DNA of 64,000 nt, taken from contig NZ_JAKIHN010000002.1 in the NCBI RefSeq assembly GCF_021608185.1, positions 62,001-126,000 on the forward strand, written 5' to 3'. Within the stretch, counting starts at the first letter, position 1. Each line of letters opens with the position of its first letter. The notes under the pieces are model-generated. The model searched no databases and was not told the origin of the DNA. It was given only the letters and a program-made list of their open reading frames with translations. Shown in pieces: positions 17,361 through 29,291 of this stretch. Source of the DNA: Flavobacterium anseongense. GTDB lineage: Bacteria; Bacteroidota; Bacteroidia; Flavobacteriales; Flavobacteriaceae. Both the position numbers and the translations under genes were made by a program.

Positions 17361-18248
17361 TTATAACTTAATTGCTGACCATTTACTTGTATTGAGTGGT
17401 GATAATTTATTTAAATTATCGATAGTTTCAGTTAAAGAGACTTTTGGTCCTGCAGACAATATCGAAACTAACTCATCTACTTTAGCATCGAAAAACACTC
17501 TTGTTAAAAAAGCATTTGGACGAACTTTAGCGATTGCGGTAAGTGTATTAATAGCCGAGATGATTTTATCTTTTCCTGATTTTACATCAGTACTCATCAT
17601 ATCCAAACCTTCTCTGTGATATTGATACAAAGCTTCTCTGTAGGCATCATAAGTACCGCTAAGAATATCGTTTGTTAAGAAATACCTGTTTTGATTTCCA
17701 TCCGCCTGACTCCATCCTTTATAGCCACTTTGTTGTGCTACGGATTGTATTTGTTGCGCAATTTCATAATGTTTATTCCCGCCCATTAATGAATAGGTAT
17801 CGGCATCAAAACCAAGAATCATATAACTGTAATACGCCAAAACCGAAACTAAATTTGAATCGAAATTGGATGGATTAAATTGTAAGTTTTCAAATTCAAC
17901 ATATCGAAAATTAAATTCTTTGTCGTTAAAATTGAATACCGGTGTCGCATAGGTAGAATTAAAAACCGGTCTTGTTGATTGCACTTGTATGGTTGCAGTA
18001 AACTGGTTTGATTCATAGGTATTTACTATGATAACCATCGAGCATTCTATTTTTTCATTTGGTTTGTATTCCTCTCCGGTCCAATCAGTTTTATTAACAA
18101 AATCGGTTATTGACGTTTTTAAGTTTTTAAATATCTGATTGTTAGTCGATGCAACTTTATCCGAATTAATCTGAACTGAACAATTTAATTGTTGAGCTTG
18201 CGTTACGCCAACAAAAAGCAAAATAAAAAGACTAACTATTTTTTTCAT
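17361..18248 (-). CDS. porD: PorD/DUF4835 family protein
   Basis: A 295-aa exported protein with a signal peptide (about 1-18, ending TQAQ) followed by LNCSVQINSDKV and a NDKEFNF...NLVSVLAYYSYMILGFDADTYS core typical of DUF4835. The family is annotated as the type IX secretion-associated PorD in Bacteroidota; its molecular function is not established. The coaBC stop overlaps its start by 17 bases, so the two are coupled. The window also contains a T9SS cargo protein. Confidence 0.87.
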   Translation of the reverse strand: MKKIVSLFILLFVGVTQAQQLNCSVQINSDKVASTNNQIFKNLKTSITDFVNKTDWTGEEYKPNEKIECSMVIIVNTYESNQFTATIQVQSTRPVFNSTYATPVFNFNDKEFNFRYVEFENLQFNPSNFDSNLVSVLAYYSYMILGFDADTYSLMGGNKHYEIAQQIQSVAQQSGYKGWSQADGNQNRYFLTNDILSGTYDAYREALYQYHREGLDMMSTDVKSGKDKIISAINTLTAIAKVRPNAFLTRVFFDAKVDELVSILSAGPKVSLTETIDNLNKLSPLNTSKWSAIKL

Positions 18249-19449
18249 AACGTGAAATTACTTTGTTCATAATATCTACTGCAACCAATTCCTTCGATTT
18301 TAATTCCATCGGCTCAATAACAAAATCCTTATCGATAAATGTTATTTTATTGGTTGCTTTTCCAAAACCTGCTCCTTTGTCCTGAAGCGAATTTAAAACA
18401 ATCAAATCTAGGTTTTTTTTCTGAATTTTCAACTTAGCATTTTCAATTTCATTTTCAGTTTCTAAAGCAAAGCCTATTAAAAATTGATTTTGTTTGATTT
18501 TACCCAAAGAAGCCAATATGTCCTGCGTTTTTTCGAGCTCAATTGTTAATGCTGCTTCTGCTTTTTTAATCTTTTGTTTGGCAACAAATTTTGGTTTATA
18601 ATCGGCAACAGCGGCTGCGCAAATAGCGACATCAACTGAATTAAAATGTTCATGACAAACATCATACATTTCTTTTGACGATGTCACTCGAATTAAATTA
18701 ATAACGGAATTATTTGTATTTAAGTGTGTTGGCCCTGAAATTAAAATTACTTCTGCTCCAAGATTTGCAGCACTTTCGGCTATATCAAATCCCATTTTGC
18801 CTGAAGAATGATTTCCGATAAATCGAACCGGATCGATTGCCTCATAAGTTGGGCCTGCAGTAATAAGTATCTTTTTTCCACGTAAAGGCAATTTACTTTC
18901 TAAATCTTTTTCAAGAAAAGCCACGATATTTTCGGGTTCAGCCATTCTCCCTTCACCGGATAATCCGCTGGCAAGTTCACCTGTTTCGGCCGGAATTATG
19001 ATATTCCCGAATTGTCTCAACGTAGTAAAACTGGCTATTGTTGAAGGATGTTTGTACATATCCAAATCCATTGCCGGAGCAAAATAAACCGGACATTTAG
19101 CTGAAAGGTATGTAGCAATTAAAAGATTGTCGCAATTGCCATTGACCATTTTAGATAAGGTGTTGGCAGTTGCCGGAGCGATAACCATCAAATCGGCCCA
19201 AAGTCCTAATTCGACGTGATTGTTCCATTGTGCATTCTCATCTTCTTCATTAAAAAATGTAGAATGAACCGGATTTTTGGAAAGTGTGGATAAAGTTAAC
19301 GGTGTTACAAAATCCTTAGAAGCCGGTGTCATGACCACTTGGACATGTGCACCGGCTTTTATAAATAATCTAACTAATGTGGCTGTCTTGTAGGCGGCAA
19401 TTCCTCCGGAAACGCCGAGTAAAATTTTCTTACCGCTTAAAACAGACAT
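18232..19449 (-). CDS. coaBC: Bifunctional phosphopantothenoylcysteine decarboxylase/synthetase
   Basis: A 405-aa fusion. The N-terminal flavoprotein CoaC part (1-180) has LLGVSGGIAAYKTATL, PAMDLDMY and the substrate flap LASGLSGEGRM. The C-terminal CoaB part (about 187-400) begins ILITAGPTYEAIDPVRFIGNHSSGKMG and continues with AAVADYKPK. It makes 4'-phosphopantetheine from 4'-phosphopantothenate and cysteine. It sits between rpoZ and porD. Confidence 0.96.
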   Translation of the reverse strand: MSVLSGKKILLGVSGGIAAYKTATLVRLFIKAGAHVQVVMTPASKDFVTPLTLSTLSKNPVHSTFFNEEDENAQWNNHVELGLWADLMVIAPATANTLSKMVNGNCDNLLIATYLSAKCPVYFAPAMDLDMYKHPSTIASFTTLRQFGNIIIPAETGELASGLSGEGRMAEPENIVAFLEKDLESKLPLRGKKILITAGPTYEAIDPVRFIGNHSSGKMGFDIAESAANLGAEVILISGPTHLNTNNSVINLIRVTSSKEMYDVCHEHFNSVDVAICAAAVADYKPKFVAKQKIKKAEAALTIELEKTQDILASLGKIKQNQFLIGFALETENEIENAKLKIQKKNLDLIVLNSLQDKGAGFGKATNKITFIDKDFVIEPMELKSKELVAVDIMNKVISRYEKNS

Positions 19450-19454
19450 CTGAA

Positions 19455-19775
19455 TTAGTCTTTTGTAGTATCTCTGTAGTAAATTTTGTCATCAAGCCAT
19501 TCCTGAACAGCTAATGCATGTGGCTTTGGTAATTTTTCGTAGTATTTAGAAACTTCAATTTGTTCTTTGTTTTCAAAGATCTCTTCAAGACTATCGTTGT
19601 ATGTTGCAAACTCTTCCAATTTTTCGGTCAATTCTTTTTTAATTTCAGAATTGATTTGGTTAGCTCTTTTAGCCATAATGGTTATTGCCTCGTAAACATT
19701 ACCTGTACGCTCTTCAATTGCAGTTTTGTTGTAAGTAACAGTGTTTACCGGTGCATTCGTCTTCTTTAAATCCAT
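19455..19775 (-). CDS. rpoZ: RNA polymerase omega subunit, Bacteroidota type
   Basis: A 106-aa protein with the NVYEAITIMAKRANQIN core that corresponds to the omega helix-turn region. The C-terminal extension after residue 55 is rich in Glu and Lys, as in Bacteroidota. Position between bamD and coaBC is conserved in this phylum and supports the call. It is 5 bases upstream of coaBC and 7 bases downstream of bamD. Confidence 0.9.
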   Translation of the reverse strand: MDLKKTNAPVNTVTYNKTAIEERTGNVYEAITIMAKRANQINSEIKKELTEKLEEFATYNDSLEEIFENKEQIEVSKYYEKLPKPHALAVQEWLDDKIYYRDTTKD

Positions 19776-19782
19776 GCCTTTT

Positions 19783-20577
19783 TTATTTAGAATATTGTTT
19801 TAAATCGTTTTCAATTCGGGCTAACATTTCGTCTGCCTTTGATTTGTATTGCGTATCACCTTTAAATTTGATTAAACTCGCGTGTGCATTTTTGGCATTT
19901 ATCAATCTTTCTTCCATTTTAGATGGAACGCTGTTTATTGCCAATAAATAAGCCGAATCTAATTTATAAAATAATGCTTTCTCTTTATACGGTGTTCCCG
20001 GAAAATTAATTAGAAAGTTGTCAAATGCTACCATTGCTGCTTTGTAATCAGAAATCGTATGATAAATCTTTGCATTTTCAAATGCTTTTTTTTCTAATTT
20101 TTCTCTTAAATTTTTTGCCAATAAATTAGCTTCAGCCAAATTCTGTCCTTCCGGATAAGAATCGATATAATTTTGAAGTTTGTCAACCGCCTTGTAAGTA
20201 TCTGTTTGATCTAAACTATAAACCGGTGATAAAAAAGTAAATGATTTAGCTCCTAAAAATGATGCTTCTTCGATTTTTTCACTTTTTGGATAACTAGATA
20301 CAAAACTCTCAAACTGGTAACCCGCTAAATAATATTGCTCTGTTTTATACAATGATTGTGAATACATATAAAACAATCTTTCTGCTTGTGGTTTACCTTT
20401 ATAGGCCGGGGCAATTTGTTCAAAAAGCCGAATTGCTTTACCATATTTTTTAGCATCATACATTTTTGTAGCTGATACAAACTTAACGGCAACATCTTCC
20501 GATTTTAAAGCTTTTTGATATTCGCTGCAAGACGATAAAAATATAATTACTGCAAATAGGGCGAAAAATTTCTTCAT
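19783..20577 (-). CDS. bamD: Outer-membrane assembly lipoprotein BamD
   Basis: A 264-aa lipoprotein with lipobox LSSC (Cys17) and five TPR-like helical pairs (for example KYGKAIRLFEQIAPAYKGKPQAER and EQYYLAGYQFESFVSSYPKS). It is part of the BAM complex that inserts beta-barrels into the outer membrane. It is the first gene of the rpoZ-coaBC-porD-recN run; the 109 bases upstream are AT-rich and should hold its promoter. Confidence 0.93.
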   Translation of the reverse strand: MKKFFALFAVIIFLSSCSEYQKALKSEDVAVKFVSATKMYDAKKYGKAIRLFEQIAPAYKGKPQAERLFYMYSQSLYKTEQYYLAGYQFESFVSSYPKSEKIEEASFLGAKSFTFLSPVYSLDQTDTYKAVDKLQNYIDSYPEGQNLAEANLLAKNLREKLEKKAFENAKIYHTISDYKAAMVAFDNFLINFPGTPYKEKALFYKLDSAYLLAINSVPSKMEERLINAKNAHASLIKFKGDTQYKSKADEMLARIENDLKQYSK

Positions 20578-20686
20578 TTATTTATTTAATTCAGTTGATT
20601 TTAAACACTTTTTGTGCTGTAAAAATCAACTGCAAATTTAGTTATTAATTGTTGATTACAAAATATTTTTTTTGAGCTCAAAAAAT

Positions 20687-21571
20687 CTACATTTTTGAGA
20701 TTTTATTGGTGAAATTATGCAGACGATTTGCTAAATCTTCATTGACATTTACTAATGGTAAACGCACGTTATTCTCAGCCAAACCCAATGCCTTAAAGAC
20801 TTCTTTGATTCCGGCCGGATTTCCCTGCTCAAAAATCATATCAATTGATTCGGCTAAAAGGTAATGAATTTTATAGGCATCGTCTACCCTTTTGTTTAAA
20901 CCAAGGTGTACCATTTCTGAAAATTGTTTAGGAAAACCTTCAGCAATTACCGAAATAACTCCTGAACCTCCAGCCAAAACCATTGGTAACGTTACCATAT
21001 CATCGCCGGAAATTACCAGAAAATCTTTTGGTTTATCCTGTATCAATTTCATCGCTTGCACAATATCTCCGGCAGCTTCTTTTACGGCAACAACATTCTT
21101 GAAATCATTTGCCAGTCTTAAAATTGTTGACGGCAATATATTACTGGCTGTTCTTCCCGGAACATTATATAAAATCACCGGAATTGGAGATGCTTCGGCG
21201 ATGGCTTTGAAATGTTGGTAAATTCCTTCCTGAGTTGGCTTATTGTAATAAGGAGAAACCGATAAAATAGCAACGAAATCTGAAAAATCCCTTGATTTTA
21301 ATTCTTCAACAACTTCAGCGGTATTGTTACTTCCAACGCCAAGAACTAAAGGCAATCTTCCGTTATTGGCATCAACTATAGTCTTTATTACCAATTCTTT
21401 TTCATCCTTAGTTAAAGTAGCGGTTTCGGCAGTAGTTCCAAGTACCACTAAATAATCAATCCCATTATCAATTTGAAAATTGACAATGGCTCTCAATGCT
21501 TCGACGTCTACCGAAAAATCTTTTTTGAATGGTGTAACAAGCGCAACGCCGGTTCCGATTAATGATTGCAT
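20687..21571 (-). CDS. dapA: 4-hydroxy-tetrahydrodipicolinate synthase
   Basis: A 294-aa TIM-barrel aldolase. [13 protein letters not shown] forms the first strand, GTTAETATL the pyruvate carboxylate site, [14 protein letters not shown] and ILYNVPGRT hold the catalytic Tyr residues, and Lys164 in VAVKEAAG forms the Schiff base. It catalyses the first committed step of lysine/diaminopimelate synthesis. It starts one base after the end of the upstream DUF6913-like gene. Confidence 0.97.
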   Translation of the reverse strand: MQSLIGTGVALVTPFKKDFSVDVEALRAIVNFQIDNGIDYLVVLGTTAETATLTKDEKELVIKTIVDANNGRLPLVLGVGSNNTAEVVEELKSRDFSDFVAILSVSPYYNKPTQEGIYQHFKAIAEASPIPVILYNVPGRTASNILPSTILRLANDFKNVVAVKEAAGDIVQAMKLIQDKPKDFLVISGDDMVTLPMVLAGGSGVISVIAEGFPKQFSEMVHLGLNKRVDDAYKIHYLLAESIDMIFEQGNPAGIKEVFKALGLAENNVRLPLVNVNEDLANRLHNFTNKISKM

Positions 21572-21572
21572 T

Positions 21573-22091
21573 TTATATTTTGTTTAGGATTTTTAAATAT
21601 TTGAATAATTCAGACATAAAAACTTTATAGTTTTCGGCATTGGTATCAATCATAAAATGATTTAATCGCTTGTCAATTGAGGCAAAACCAACTTTGAAAC
21701 CTGCTTTAGATAAATTAGAAACCAACAGTAATGCTACTTTTTCTGTATCGTAATAATTAATCAACAAATCAAAAGGTTCTTTGATAAAATCTTTTACTTC
21801 TTTTTTATCAACAGTTCCTGTCCAACTCAAATCTTTGTGACTAAAAACAGGATAATCAAAAACTTCATTCTTCTTTATTTTGTCTTTGAAAACCAAAACT
21901 TTAATTTCCTTTTCATCAATTCCTTTTTTAATCAACTCGTTAACCAAGTCTTCTCTTTCATAGAAATAGCTTTCGTCAAAAATAATTCCGACGGTTTTGA
22001 TTACGTTATCGGAAGCCAAATGTTTTACATTTGACAGGCTATTTTTAACTATTTTTTTTGTTGAAAAATCCTTGAAGTAATTTAAAAACAT
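21573..22091 (-). CDS. Uncharacterised DUF6913-like protein
   Basis: A 172-aa soluble protein of unknown function, conserved in flavobacteria next to dapA in my recollection (DUF6913, not verified here). The middle reads [14 protein letters not shown], then a hydrophobic strand KVLVFKD and LLINYYD...[19 protein letters not shown], suggesting an alpha/beta fold. No catalytic motif, signal peptide or membrane helix is visible. It is divergent from the 5'-nucleotidase gene, and a -7 box TAAATTTG lies at 22111-22118 on its strand. Confidence 0.75.
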   Translation of the reverse strand: MFLNYFKDFSTKKIVKNSLSNVKHLASDNVIKTVGIIFDESYFYEREDLVNELIKKGIDEKEIKVLVFKDKIKKNEVFDYPVFSHKDLSWTGTVDKKEVKDFIKEPFDLLINYYDTEKVALLLVSNLSKAGFKVGFASIDKRLNHFMIDTNAENYKVFMSELFKYLKILNKI

Positions 22092-22140
22092 ACTACTTTT
22101 ACTTGAATTGCAAATTTACTAAAATTAGTGTCAAAAAGAG

Positions 22141-22917
22141 ATGGTAAAACTAAAAAACTATAACGGTGTAGTAAAGCATTTTGTTTTATTATTAACATTT
22201 ACCGCTGTTATTTCGTGTGCCGAAAAGAAATATGTCGTTACCAAAATTGAAGGCAAGGAAATTGGAATTACGGATAAGCAATCTGAAGTTGTTGAGATTG
22301 AAAACTTTATCAAGCCCTATCGCGATAAGATTGATGCTGATTTAAATACGGTTTTAGGAAATGCTCCTGAAACTCTTGACAAATCCGGTGAATGGCAAAC
22401 TCCAATGGGTAACTTTTTAGCCGATATTACTTTTGAAAAATCGGATAAAGTGTTTCAACTGCGTGAGAAAAAAACAATTGACATCTGTTTGCTTAATCAT
22501 GGTGGTATCAGAAGCATTATTCCGAAAGGGAATATAACTGCCCGAACTGCATACGAAATTATGCCCTTTGAAAACAGTGCCATTGTAATTGGACTGAAAG
22601 GCGAGCAGATTTTAGAAATCGTTAATTATATTATTTCCGAAAAAAAACCACATCCGTTAAAAGGATTGAACTTTACCATTGACAAAAGCAATCAGCCTAA
22701 GAACATTTTGGTAAATGGAAAAGCATTGGATATTGTTAAAGTCTATTATGTTGTAACTTCTGATTATTTATCTAATGGAGGTGACAATATGCTTTTCTTT
22801 AAAAAAGGAGTTGAACAATATGATTTAAATTATAAACTCCGAAATATCATCATTGATTATTTTAAGGAGAACAAAACGATTACAGCCAATAAAGACATTA
22901 GAATTACCAAAGAATAG
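22141..22917 (+). CDS. 5'-nucleotidase C-terminal domain lipoprotein (split UshA, part 1)
   Basis: A 258-aa lipoprotein with lipobox AVISC (Cys26). The body is the 5'-nucleotidase C-terminal substrate-binding domain (PF02872): TPMGNFLADI, LLNHGGIRS, TARTAYEIMPFEN and the YVVTSDYLSNGGDNMLFF block. It has no metallophosphatase domain, which is encoded by the next gene. In UshA the metallophosphatase comes first and both are one chain. Here the order is reversed and the chains are separate, so the two products presumably assemble in the periplasm. Confidence 0.9.
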   Translation: MVKLKNYNGVVKHFVLLLTFTAVISCAEKKYVVTKIEGKEIGITDKQSEVVEIENFIKPYRDKIDADLNTVLGNAPETLDKSGEWQTPMGNFLADITFEKSDKVFQLREKKTIDICLLNHGGIRSIIPKGNITARTAYEIMPFENSAIVIGLKGEQILEIVNYIISEKKPHPLKGLNFTIDKSNQPKNILVNGKALDIVKVYYVVTSDYLSNGGDNMLFFKKGVEQYDLNYKLRNIIIDYFKENKTITANKDIRITKE

Positions 22918-22944
22918 TGACACTATTTTCAGCATTGAAACAGA

Positions 22945-22963
22945 TTCTGAACTAAATTCAGCA
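22945..22963. repeat. Palindromic repeat before the metallophosphatase gene
   Basis: TTCTGAACTAAATTCAGCA is an imperfect member of the TTCTGAA-N5-TTCAGAA palindromes. It ends three bases before the ATG at 22967, so it occupies the place of the ribosome-binding site. Confidence 0.65.
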
Positions 22964-22966
22964 TAA

Positions 22967-23881
22967 ATGAAAAGAAGAGATTTTATCCAAAATACGGCTT
23001 TAAGTACTGCCTTCGTTGGAATAGGTGGTTTGTCCTTGAGCAGCTTTAAAACTTTTGAATCAAAGCATTTGACGATACTTCACACGAACGACGTTCACAG
23101 TTATATCGATCCTTTTCCACCAACGCATCCAAAGAATCCAAATATGGGTGGCGTTGCCCGAAGAGCCGCTTTGATTGAAACTATCCGAAAGGAAAATCCA
23201 AATGTTTTATTGCTTGATGCCGGTGATATTTTTCAGGGGACGCCATACTTTAATTATTATGGCGGTGAATTGGAGTTTAAACTGATGAGCATGATGAAAT
23301 ATGATTTGGCAACAATTGGGAACCATGATTTTGACAACGGAATTGACGGTTTGTACAACCAATTGCCAAATGCAGGATTTGAATTTGTCAATGCCAATTA
23401 TGATTTCAAAAATACTATCATGAACGGTCACGTGAACCCTTATAAAATAATTCACAAAGACGGAATTAAAGTCGGCGTTTTCGGAATTGGCGTTGAGTTA
23501 ACAGGTTTAGTAGATAAGAAAAACTATAAAGAAACTGTATATCACGATCCGGTTGCAGTTTCTCAGGATTTGGCTCGAATTTTAAAACACGAGCAAAAAT
23601 GTGACTTGGTAATTTGTCTTTCACATATTGGTTATCAATACAAAAACGAACCGGATAAAATTTGTGATGTCAAATTAGCTGCTTTGACAAAAGATATTGA
23701 TTTGATTATTGGTGGGCACACTCACACTTTCCTGGATAAACCAACTGTCTTAAAAAATGCAGACGGAAAAGATGTTTTGGTAAATCAGGTTGGCTGTTAT
23801 GGTCTAAATCTTGGTCGAATTGATTTTTATTTTGATACCGATGTTTCAAAAATTGCTTCAGGAAAATCAATTATTGTTTGA
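22967..23881 (+). CDS. 5'-nucleotidase metallophosphatase domain, Tat-exported (split UshA, part 2)
   Basis: A 304-aa protein with a twin-arginine signal (KRRDFIQ, then a hydrophobic run to about residue 27). The calcineurin-like metallophosphatase motifs are complete: HTNDVHSYI, DAGDIFQGTPYF, TIGNHDFDNG, LSHIGYQ and GGHTHTF. It hydrolyses nucleotides or other phosphoesters in the periplasm; the C-terminal substrate domain is the preceding gene. Its 3' end overlaps the convergent membrane protein gene by 15 bases. Confidence 0.92.
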   Translation: MKRRDFIQNTALSTAFVGIGGLSLSSFKTFESKHLTILHTNDVHSYIDPFPPTHPKNPNMGGVARRAALIETIRKENPNVLLLDAGDIFQGTPYFNYYGGELEFKLMSMMKYDLATIGNHDFDNGIDGLYNQLPNAGFEFVNANYDFKNTIMNGHVNPYKIIHKDGIKVGVFGIGVELTGLVDKKNYKETVYHDPVAVSQDLARILKHEQKCDLVICLSHIGYQYKNEPDKICDVKLAALTKDIDLIIGGHTHTFLDKPTVLKNADGKDVLVNQVGCYGLNLGRIDFYFDTDVSKIASGKSIIV

Positions 23882-24550
23882 TTTTTCGGCAATAATTACA
23901 TACTTATAGAAAGAGAAAAAAGCCAGTGCATTGAAAGTCATTGCTAATGGTCTGAACAATTCTTCGAATTCGTTTACCAAAAAATACTTTTCTACAAATA
24001 CCACAAATTGCAGCATAACAAAAAGCAACGCACTAATCAGCAGTACCGAATTTTGTTTGTTATCATTCATAAAATAACTCGAAAGTGCTATTCCGGCAAA
24101 TAAGGATATCAGCAAATTTTGGAATATAATTATGTAAATACTGTTTTCTGGAATTTCTACAGTCTCTAAAAACAAATAAAAGAATATCAGTAAAAAAGGA
24201 GTTGTCGCTATAATCAAAGGAATAAAATCAGTGACTTTTTGAAAACTGAATATTAGGTATAACACAATAATTCGATGAACTGTGAAAACCAGTACGCCAT
24301 AAAACAAACAGCTTGGCGTATTTGGGATAAAAAGAATATTAGTAATTAAGGATAAAAGTAATGCAACTATAAAAAGCGTGTTTTTTTTATTGGATTCGAT
24401 GCAATAAATTACAATTAATACCAATGGAATTATGGGTTTTAATGTACAGATTAGTGTTCTGTTCACAAAATACTCGGCTATAACTTCAAAAAAAGCTATT
24501 ATAAAATAACATACCGTTAGCGATTTTATTATGTTCTCTTTTTTTTGCAT
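23867..24550 (-). CDS. YhhN-like polytopic membrane protein A
   Basis: A 227-aa protein with about eight hydrophobic helices. The early segment EVIAEYFVNRTLICTLKPIIP matches the YhhN/TMEM86 pattern (helix, then KP-x-x-P). YhhN relatives include lysoplasmalogenases. The Asp usually found in the next helix (LxGD) appears as Asn (SLITNILF), so activity is doubtful. It is paralogous to the next gene and may form a two-gene unit with it. Confidence 0.55.
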   Translation of the reverse strand: MQKKENIIKSLTVCYFIIAFFEVIAEYFVNRTLICTLKPIIPLVLIVIYCIESNKKNTLFIVALLLSLITNILFIPNTPSCLFYGVLVFTVHRIIVLYLIFSFQKVTDFIPLIIATTPFLLIFFYLFLETVEIPENSIYIIIFQNLLISLFAGIALSSYFMNDNKQNSVLLISALLFVMLQFVVFVEKYFLVNEFEELFRPLAMTFNALAFFSFYKYVIIAEKSNNN

Positions 24551-24578
24551 TAAGCGTTGATTTCAAAAATTGACTGTT

Positions 24579-25298
24579 TTAATCCAGCAAGGCAGTTTGA
24601 TATTTATCTTTATTTTTCTCGGTTAAGAAGATGAATTTTGTTAGTAAAAACTGTCCGAAAACAAACATAATCATGGCTAAAGCATGAAAAACATTAGCCT
24701 CTTCATAATATACTTTAAGCACAAAAACAAATTGTGTCAGAGCAAAAAGCATTGTACTTAAAAATAATACCAGGTTTGACTTATTTGAAATCATGATATA
24801 ATTTCCCAGACTTAATCCACCCAAAAAGATAGTGAATATTCCGTGTATTAAGAACAGATAAATATTGTCACCCATGGCTTCAAAAGATAAAAAGCAAATC
24901 GTTGCATAAATAAAAACAAACGGAATAGAACCCAGAATCAGAGGCACTAAACTTGGCATTTTTACTTTATTCATTACAATGTAAATAATCAGTATTCTAT
25001 AAACTAAAAAGAATACAGAGCCGTAGATTATCCATTTTAAAGTGTTTTCTATAAAAAGTAAATTAGCAACCCAACTGCAAACTATTGCTGCCAGAAAATA
25101 GTAGTTTAACTTTTTGGTTAAACTTAGATAGTAAGCAAATAAAAAAGGAAGAATTAGGGGTTTTGTAATCCAAATTAAAAGTTTGTCTTCATAATATTCG
25201 GCTACAATTTCAAAAAAAGAAACGATAAAAAATAAACACAGAAAAAAATTTGAAATGTATTTTCTATACTTACTATTAAAAGAGTTTTCAAAGCTCAT
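24579..25298 (-). CDS. YhhN-like polytopic membrane protein B
   Basis: A 239-aa protein, eight hydrophobic helices, clearly paralogous to its downstream neighbour (FFEIVAEYYEDKLLIWITKPLI, SWVANLLFIENTLKW, ALTQFVFVLKVYY). The Asp-to-Asn change is shared (VANLLF). The pair probably arose by tandem duplication. The function is unknown, and the YhhN assignment is by pattern only. Confidence 0.55.
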   Translation of the reverse strand: MSFENSFNSKYRKYISNFFLCLFFIVSFFEIVAEYYEDKLLIWITKPLILPFLFAYYLSLTKKLNYYFLAAIVCSWVANLLFIENTLKWIIYGSVFFLVYRILIIYIVMNKVKMPSLVPLILGSIPFVFIYATICFLSFEAMGDNIYLFLIHGIFTIFLGGLSLGNYIMISNKSNLVLFLSTMLFALTQFVFVLKVYYEEANVFHALAMIMFVFGQFLLTKFIFLTEKNKDKYQTALLD

Positions 25299-25397
25299 GT
25301 TTTTAGATTTGGAGGCTAAATTTAATAATCAATAGTGCTAAACTTGAATAAAGTTACTTTAATATTTTTAAAATCAAGCAATTATTAAGTTATATTT

Positions 25398-27946
<2,549 letters not shown>

Positions 27947-27948
27947 TT

Positions 27949-27969
27949 ATGCTGAACTTGTTTCAGCAT
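27949..27969. repeat. Palindrome ATGCTGAA-N5-TTCAGCAT
   Basis: The 8-bp perfect arms are ATGCTGAA (27949-27956) and TTCAGCAT (27962-27969) with loop CTTGT. It begins two bases upstream of the DUF6495-like start codon on the minus strand. It belongs to the dispersed TTCTGAA-type family. Confidence 0.75.
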
Positions 27970-28002
27970 CTTAAATCAGATGCAATTGTTTAATAAGAAA
28001 AG

Positions 28003-28023
28003 AATCTGAACTAAATTCAGATT
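28003..28023. repeat. Palindrome AATCTGAA-N5-TTCAGATT
   Basis: The 8-bp perfect arms AATCTGAA (28003-28010) and TTCAGATT (28016-28023) have loop CTAAA. It is the second copy in one 128-base spacer, adjoining the rplI terminator. Confidence 0.75.
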
Positions 28024-28033
28024 AAAAAAAAAA

Positions 28034-28051
28034 TCCCGACTTTCATCGGGA
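28034..28051 (-). terminator. Terminator of the rpsF-rpsR-rplI operon
   Basis: The stem TCCCGA/TCGGGA (28034-28039 with 28046-28051) has a 6-nt loop. On the minus strand it is followed by a run of nine T, about 25 bases after the rplI stop. Confidence 0.82.
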
Positions 28052-28074
28052 CTTTTATATTATATAGCGAAATA

Positions 28075-28515
28075 TTAAACTTCAGCTACGATTTCGTATG
28101 GTAAATCAATAATTACATCTCTGTGTAATCTCACAGATGCATTGTATTTACCTGTGCGTTTTACGATACCGCTAGTGATAAACTTTCTGTCAACAGTTTG
28201 ACCTGCAGCTTCTAAAGCAGCAGCGATGTCGATGTTAGAAACAGAACCGAATAATTTTTCACCACCGGCTTTAGCTGTAATTTTAATTTCAAGAGCTTTT
28301 AATGCTTCAGCTAATTTCTTAGCGTCGTCAACTATTTTAGCTTCTTTGTGTGCTTTTTGTTTTAGATTTTCGGCTAAAACTTTTTTAGCAGAAGGAGTTG
28401 CCAATGAAGCAAATCCTTGTGGGATTAAGTAATTACGACCGTAACCGTTTTTTACAGTTACTACGTCATCTTTAAATCCTAAATTTTGAACGTCTTGTTT
28501 TAAGATCAATTCCAT
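28075..28515 (-). CDS. rplI: 50S ribosomal protein L9
   Basis: A 146-aa protein starting MELILKQDVQNLGFKDDVV, with the conserved KNGYGRNYLIPQGFA that contacts 23S rRNA. The frame reaches upstream to 28566, but the 17 extra residues are not part of L9. It is the last gene of the operon. Confidence 0.97.
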   Translation of the reverse strand: MELILKQDVQNLGFKDDVVTVKNGYGRNYLIPQGFASLATPSAKKVLAENLKQKAHKEAKIVDDAKKLAEALKALEIKITAKAGGEKLFGSVSNIDIAAALEAAGQTVDRKFITSGIVKRTGKYNASVRLHRDVIIDLPYEIVAEV

Positions 28516-28577
28516 GTTGTTGTCCTTATTAGAGAAGTTAGGTTCTGTTTGACGAGAAACCAACAACTTAGTTTATA

Positions 28578-28874
28578 TTATTTTAATAAATCGGCCACGT
28601 ATGGCATTAAAGCTAAGTGACGTGCTCTTTTTACAGCTACTGACACTTTTCTTTGGTATTTTAATGAAGTTCCTGTTAAACGTCTTGGTAAAATTTTACC
28701 TTGCTCGTTTACGAATTTCAATAAGAAATCTGCATCTTTATAATCGATGTATTTGATTCCAGATTTTTTGAAACGACAATACTTTTTAGTTTTGTTTGTT
28801 TCGATGTTTAAAGGAGTAAGATATCTGATATCTCCGTCTTTCTTTCCTGAAGCTGATTGTTGCAAATTTGCCAT
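28578..28874 (-). CDS. rpsR: 30S ribosomal protein S18
   Basis: A 98-aa protein with the S18 core [26 protein letters not shown], ending with [26 protein letters not shown]. The N-terminal ~20 residues are a Bacteroidota-type extension. It is second in rpsF-rpsR-rplI, 5 bases after rpsF. Confidence 0.97.
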   Translation of the reverse strand: MANLQQSASGKKDGDIRYLTPLNIETNKTKKYCRFKKSGIKYIDYKDADFLLKFVNEQGKILPRRLTGTSLKYQRKVSVAVKRARHLALMPYVADLLK

Positions 28875-28879
28875 AGTAA

Positions 28880-29224
28880 TTACGCTTTAGATGATTCTTT
28901 TAATTTAGTTCTTCTTCTTTCTGCCCAAGCTACAGCGTGTTTGTCTAAGCTTACAGTTAAGAAACGCATAACTCTTTCGTCACGTCTAAATTCAGTTTCA
29001 AAAGCAATTAATACTTCCGGAGCTACTTGGAATTCGAATAAATGGTAAAAACCACTTTTCTTGTTTTGGATTTCGTAAGCTAGTTTTTTTAAGCCCCAAT
29101 CCTCTTTTGATACCATCTTTGCTCCTTTAGTAGTAAGAAAATCTTCAAATTTGCTTACTGTTTCCTTTACCTGAACTTCAGATAAAACGGGATTTAAGAT
29201 GAAAACAGTTTCGTAATGATTCAT
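28880..29224 (-). CDS. rpsF: 30S ribosomal protein S6
   Basis: A 114-aa protein: [16 protein letters not shown] at the start, the [21 protein letters not shown] strand, and [12 protein letters not shown]. It is the first gene of the operon. A promoter with -7 box TACTTTCG lies 30-40 bases upstream. Confidence 0.97.
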   Translation of the reverse strand: MNHYETVFILNPVLSEVQVKETVSKFEDFLTTKGAKMVSKEDWGLKKLAYEIQNKKSGFYHLFEFQVAPEVLIAFETEFRRDERVMRFLTVSLDKHAVAWAERRRTKLKESSKA

Positions 29225-29254
29225 AATAAAAATGATTAAAATTTAATTTGGGCG

Positions 29255-29291
29255 CGAAAGTAAGAATAATATTTTAATAAATAACCACAAG
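29255..29291 (-). promoter_or_regulatory. Probable rpsF operon promoter
   Basis: On the minus strand CTTG (29288-29291) is followed by a ~25-nt AT-rich spacer and TACTTTCG (29255-29262), one mismatch from the Bacteroidetes -7 consensus TAnnTTTG. It lies 30 bases before the rpsF start. Confidence 0.5.

Noticed and set aside
28516..28566. 17-residue N-terminal extension of L9
   Set aside because: L9 invariably starts with the MxxILKxDV type; the extra residues are the spacer with rpsR.
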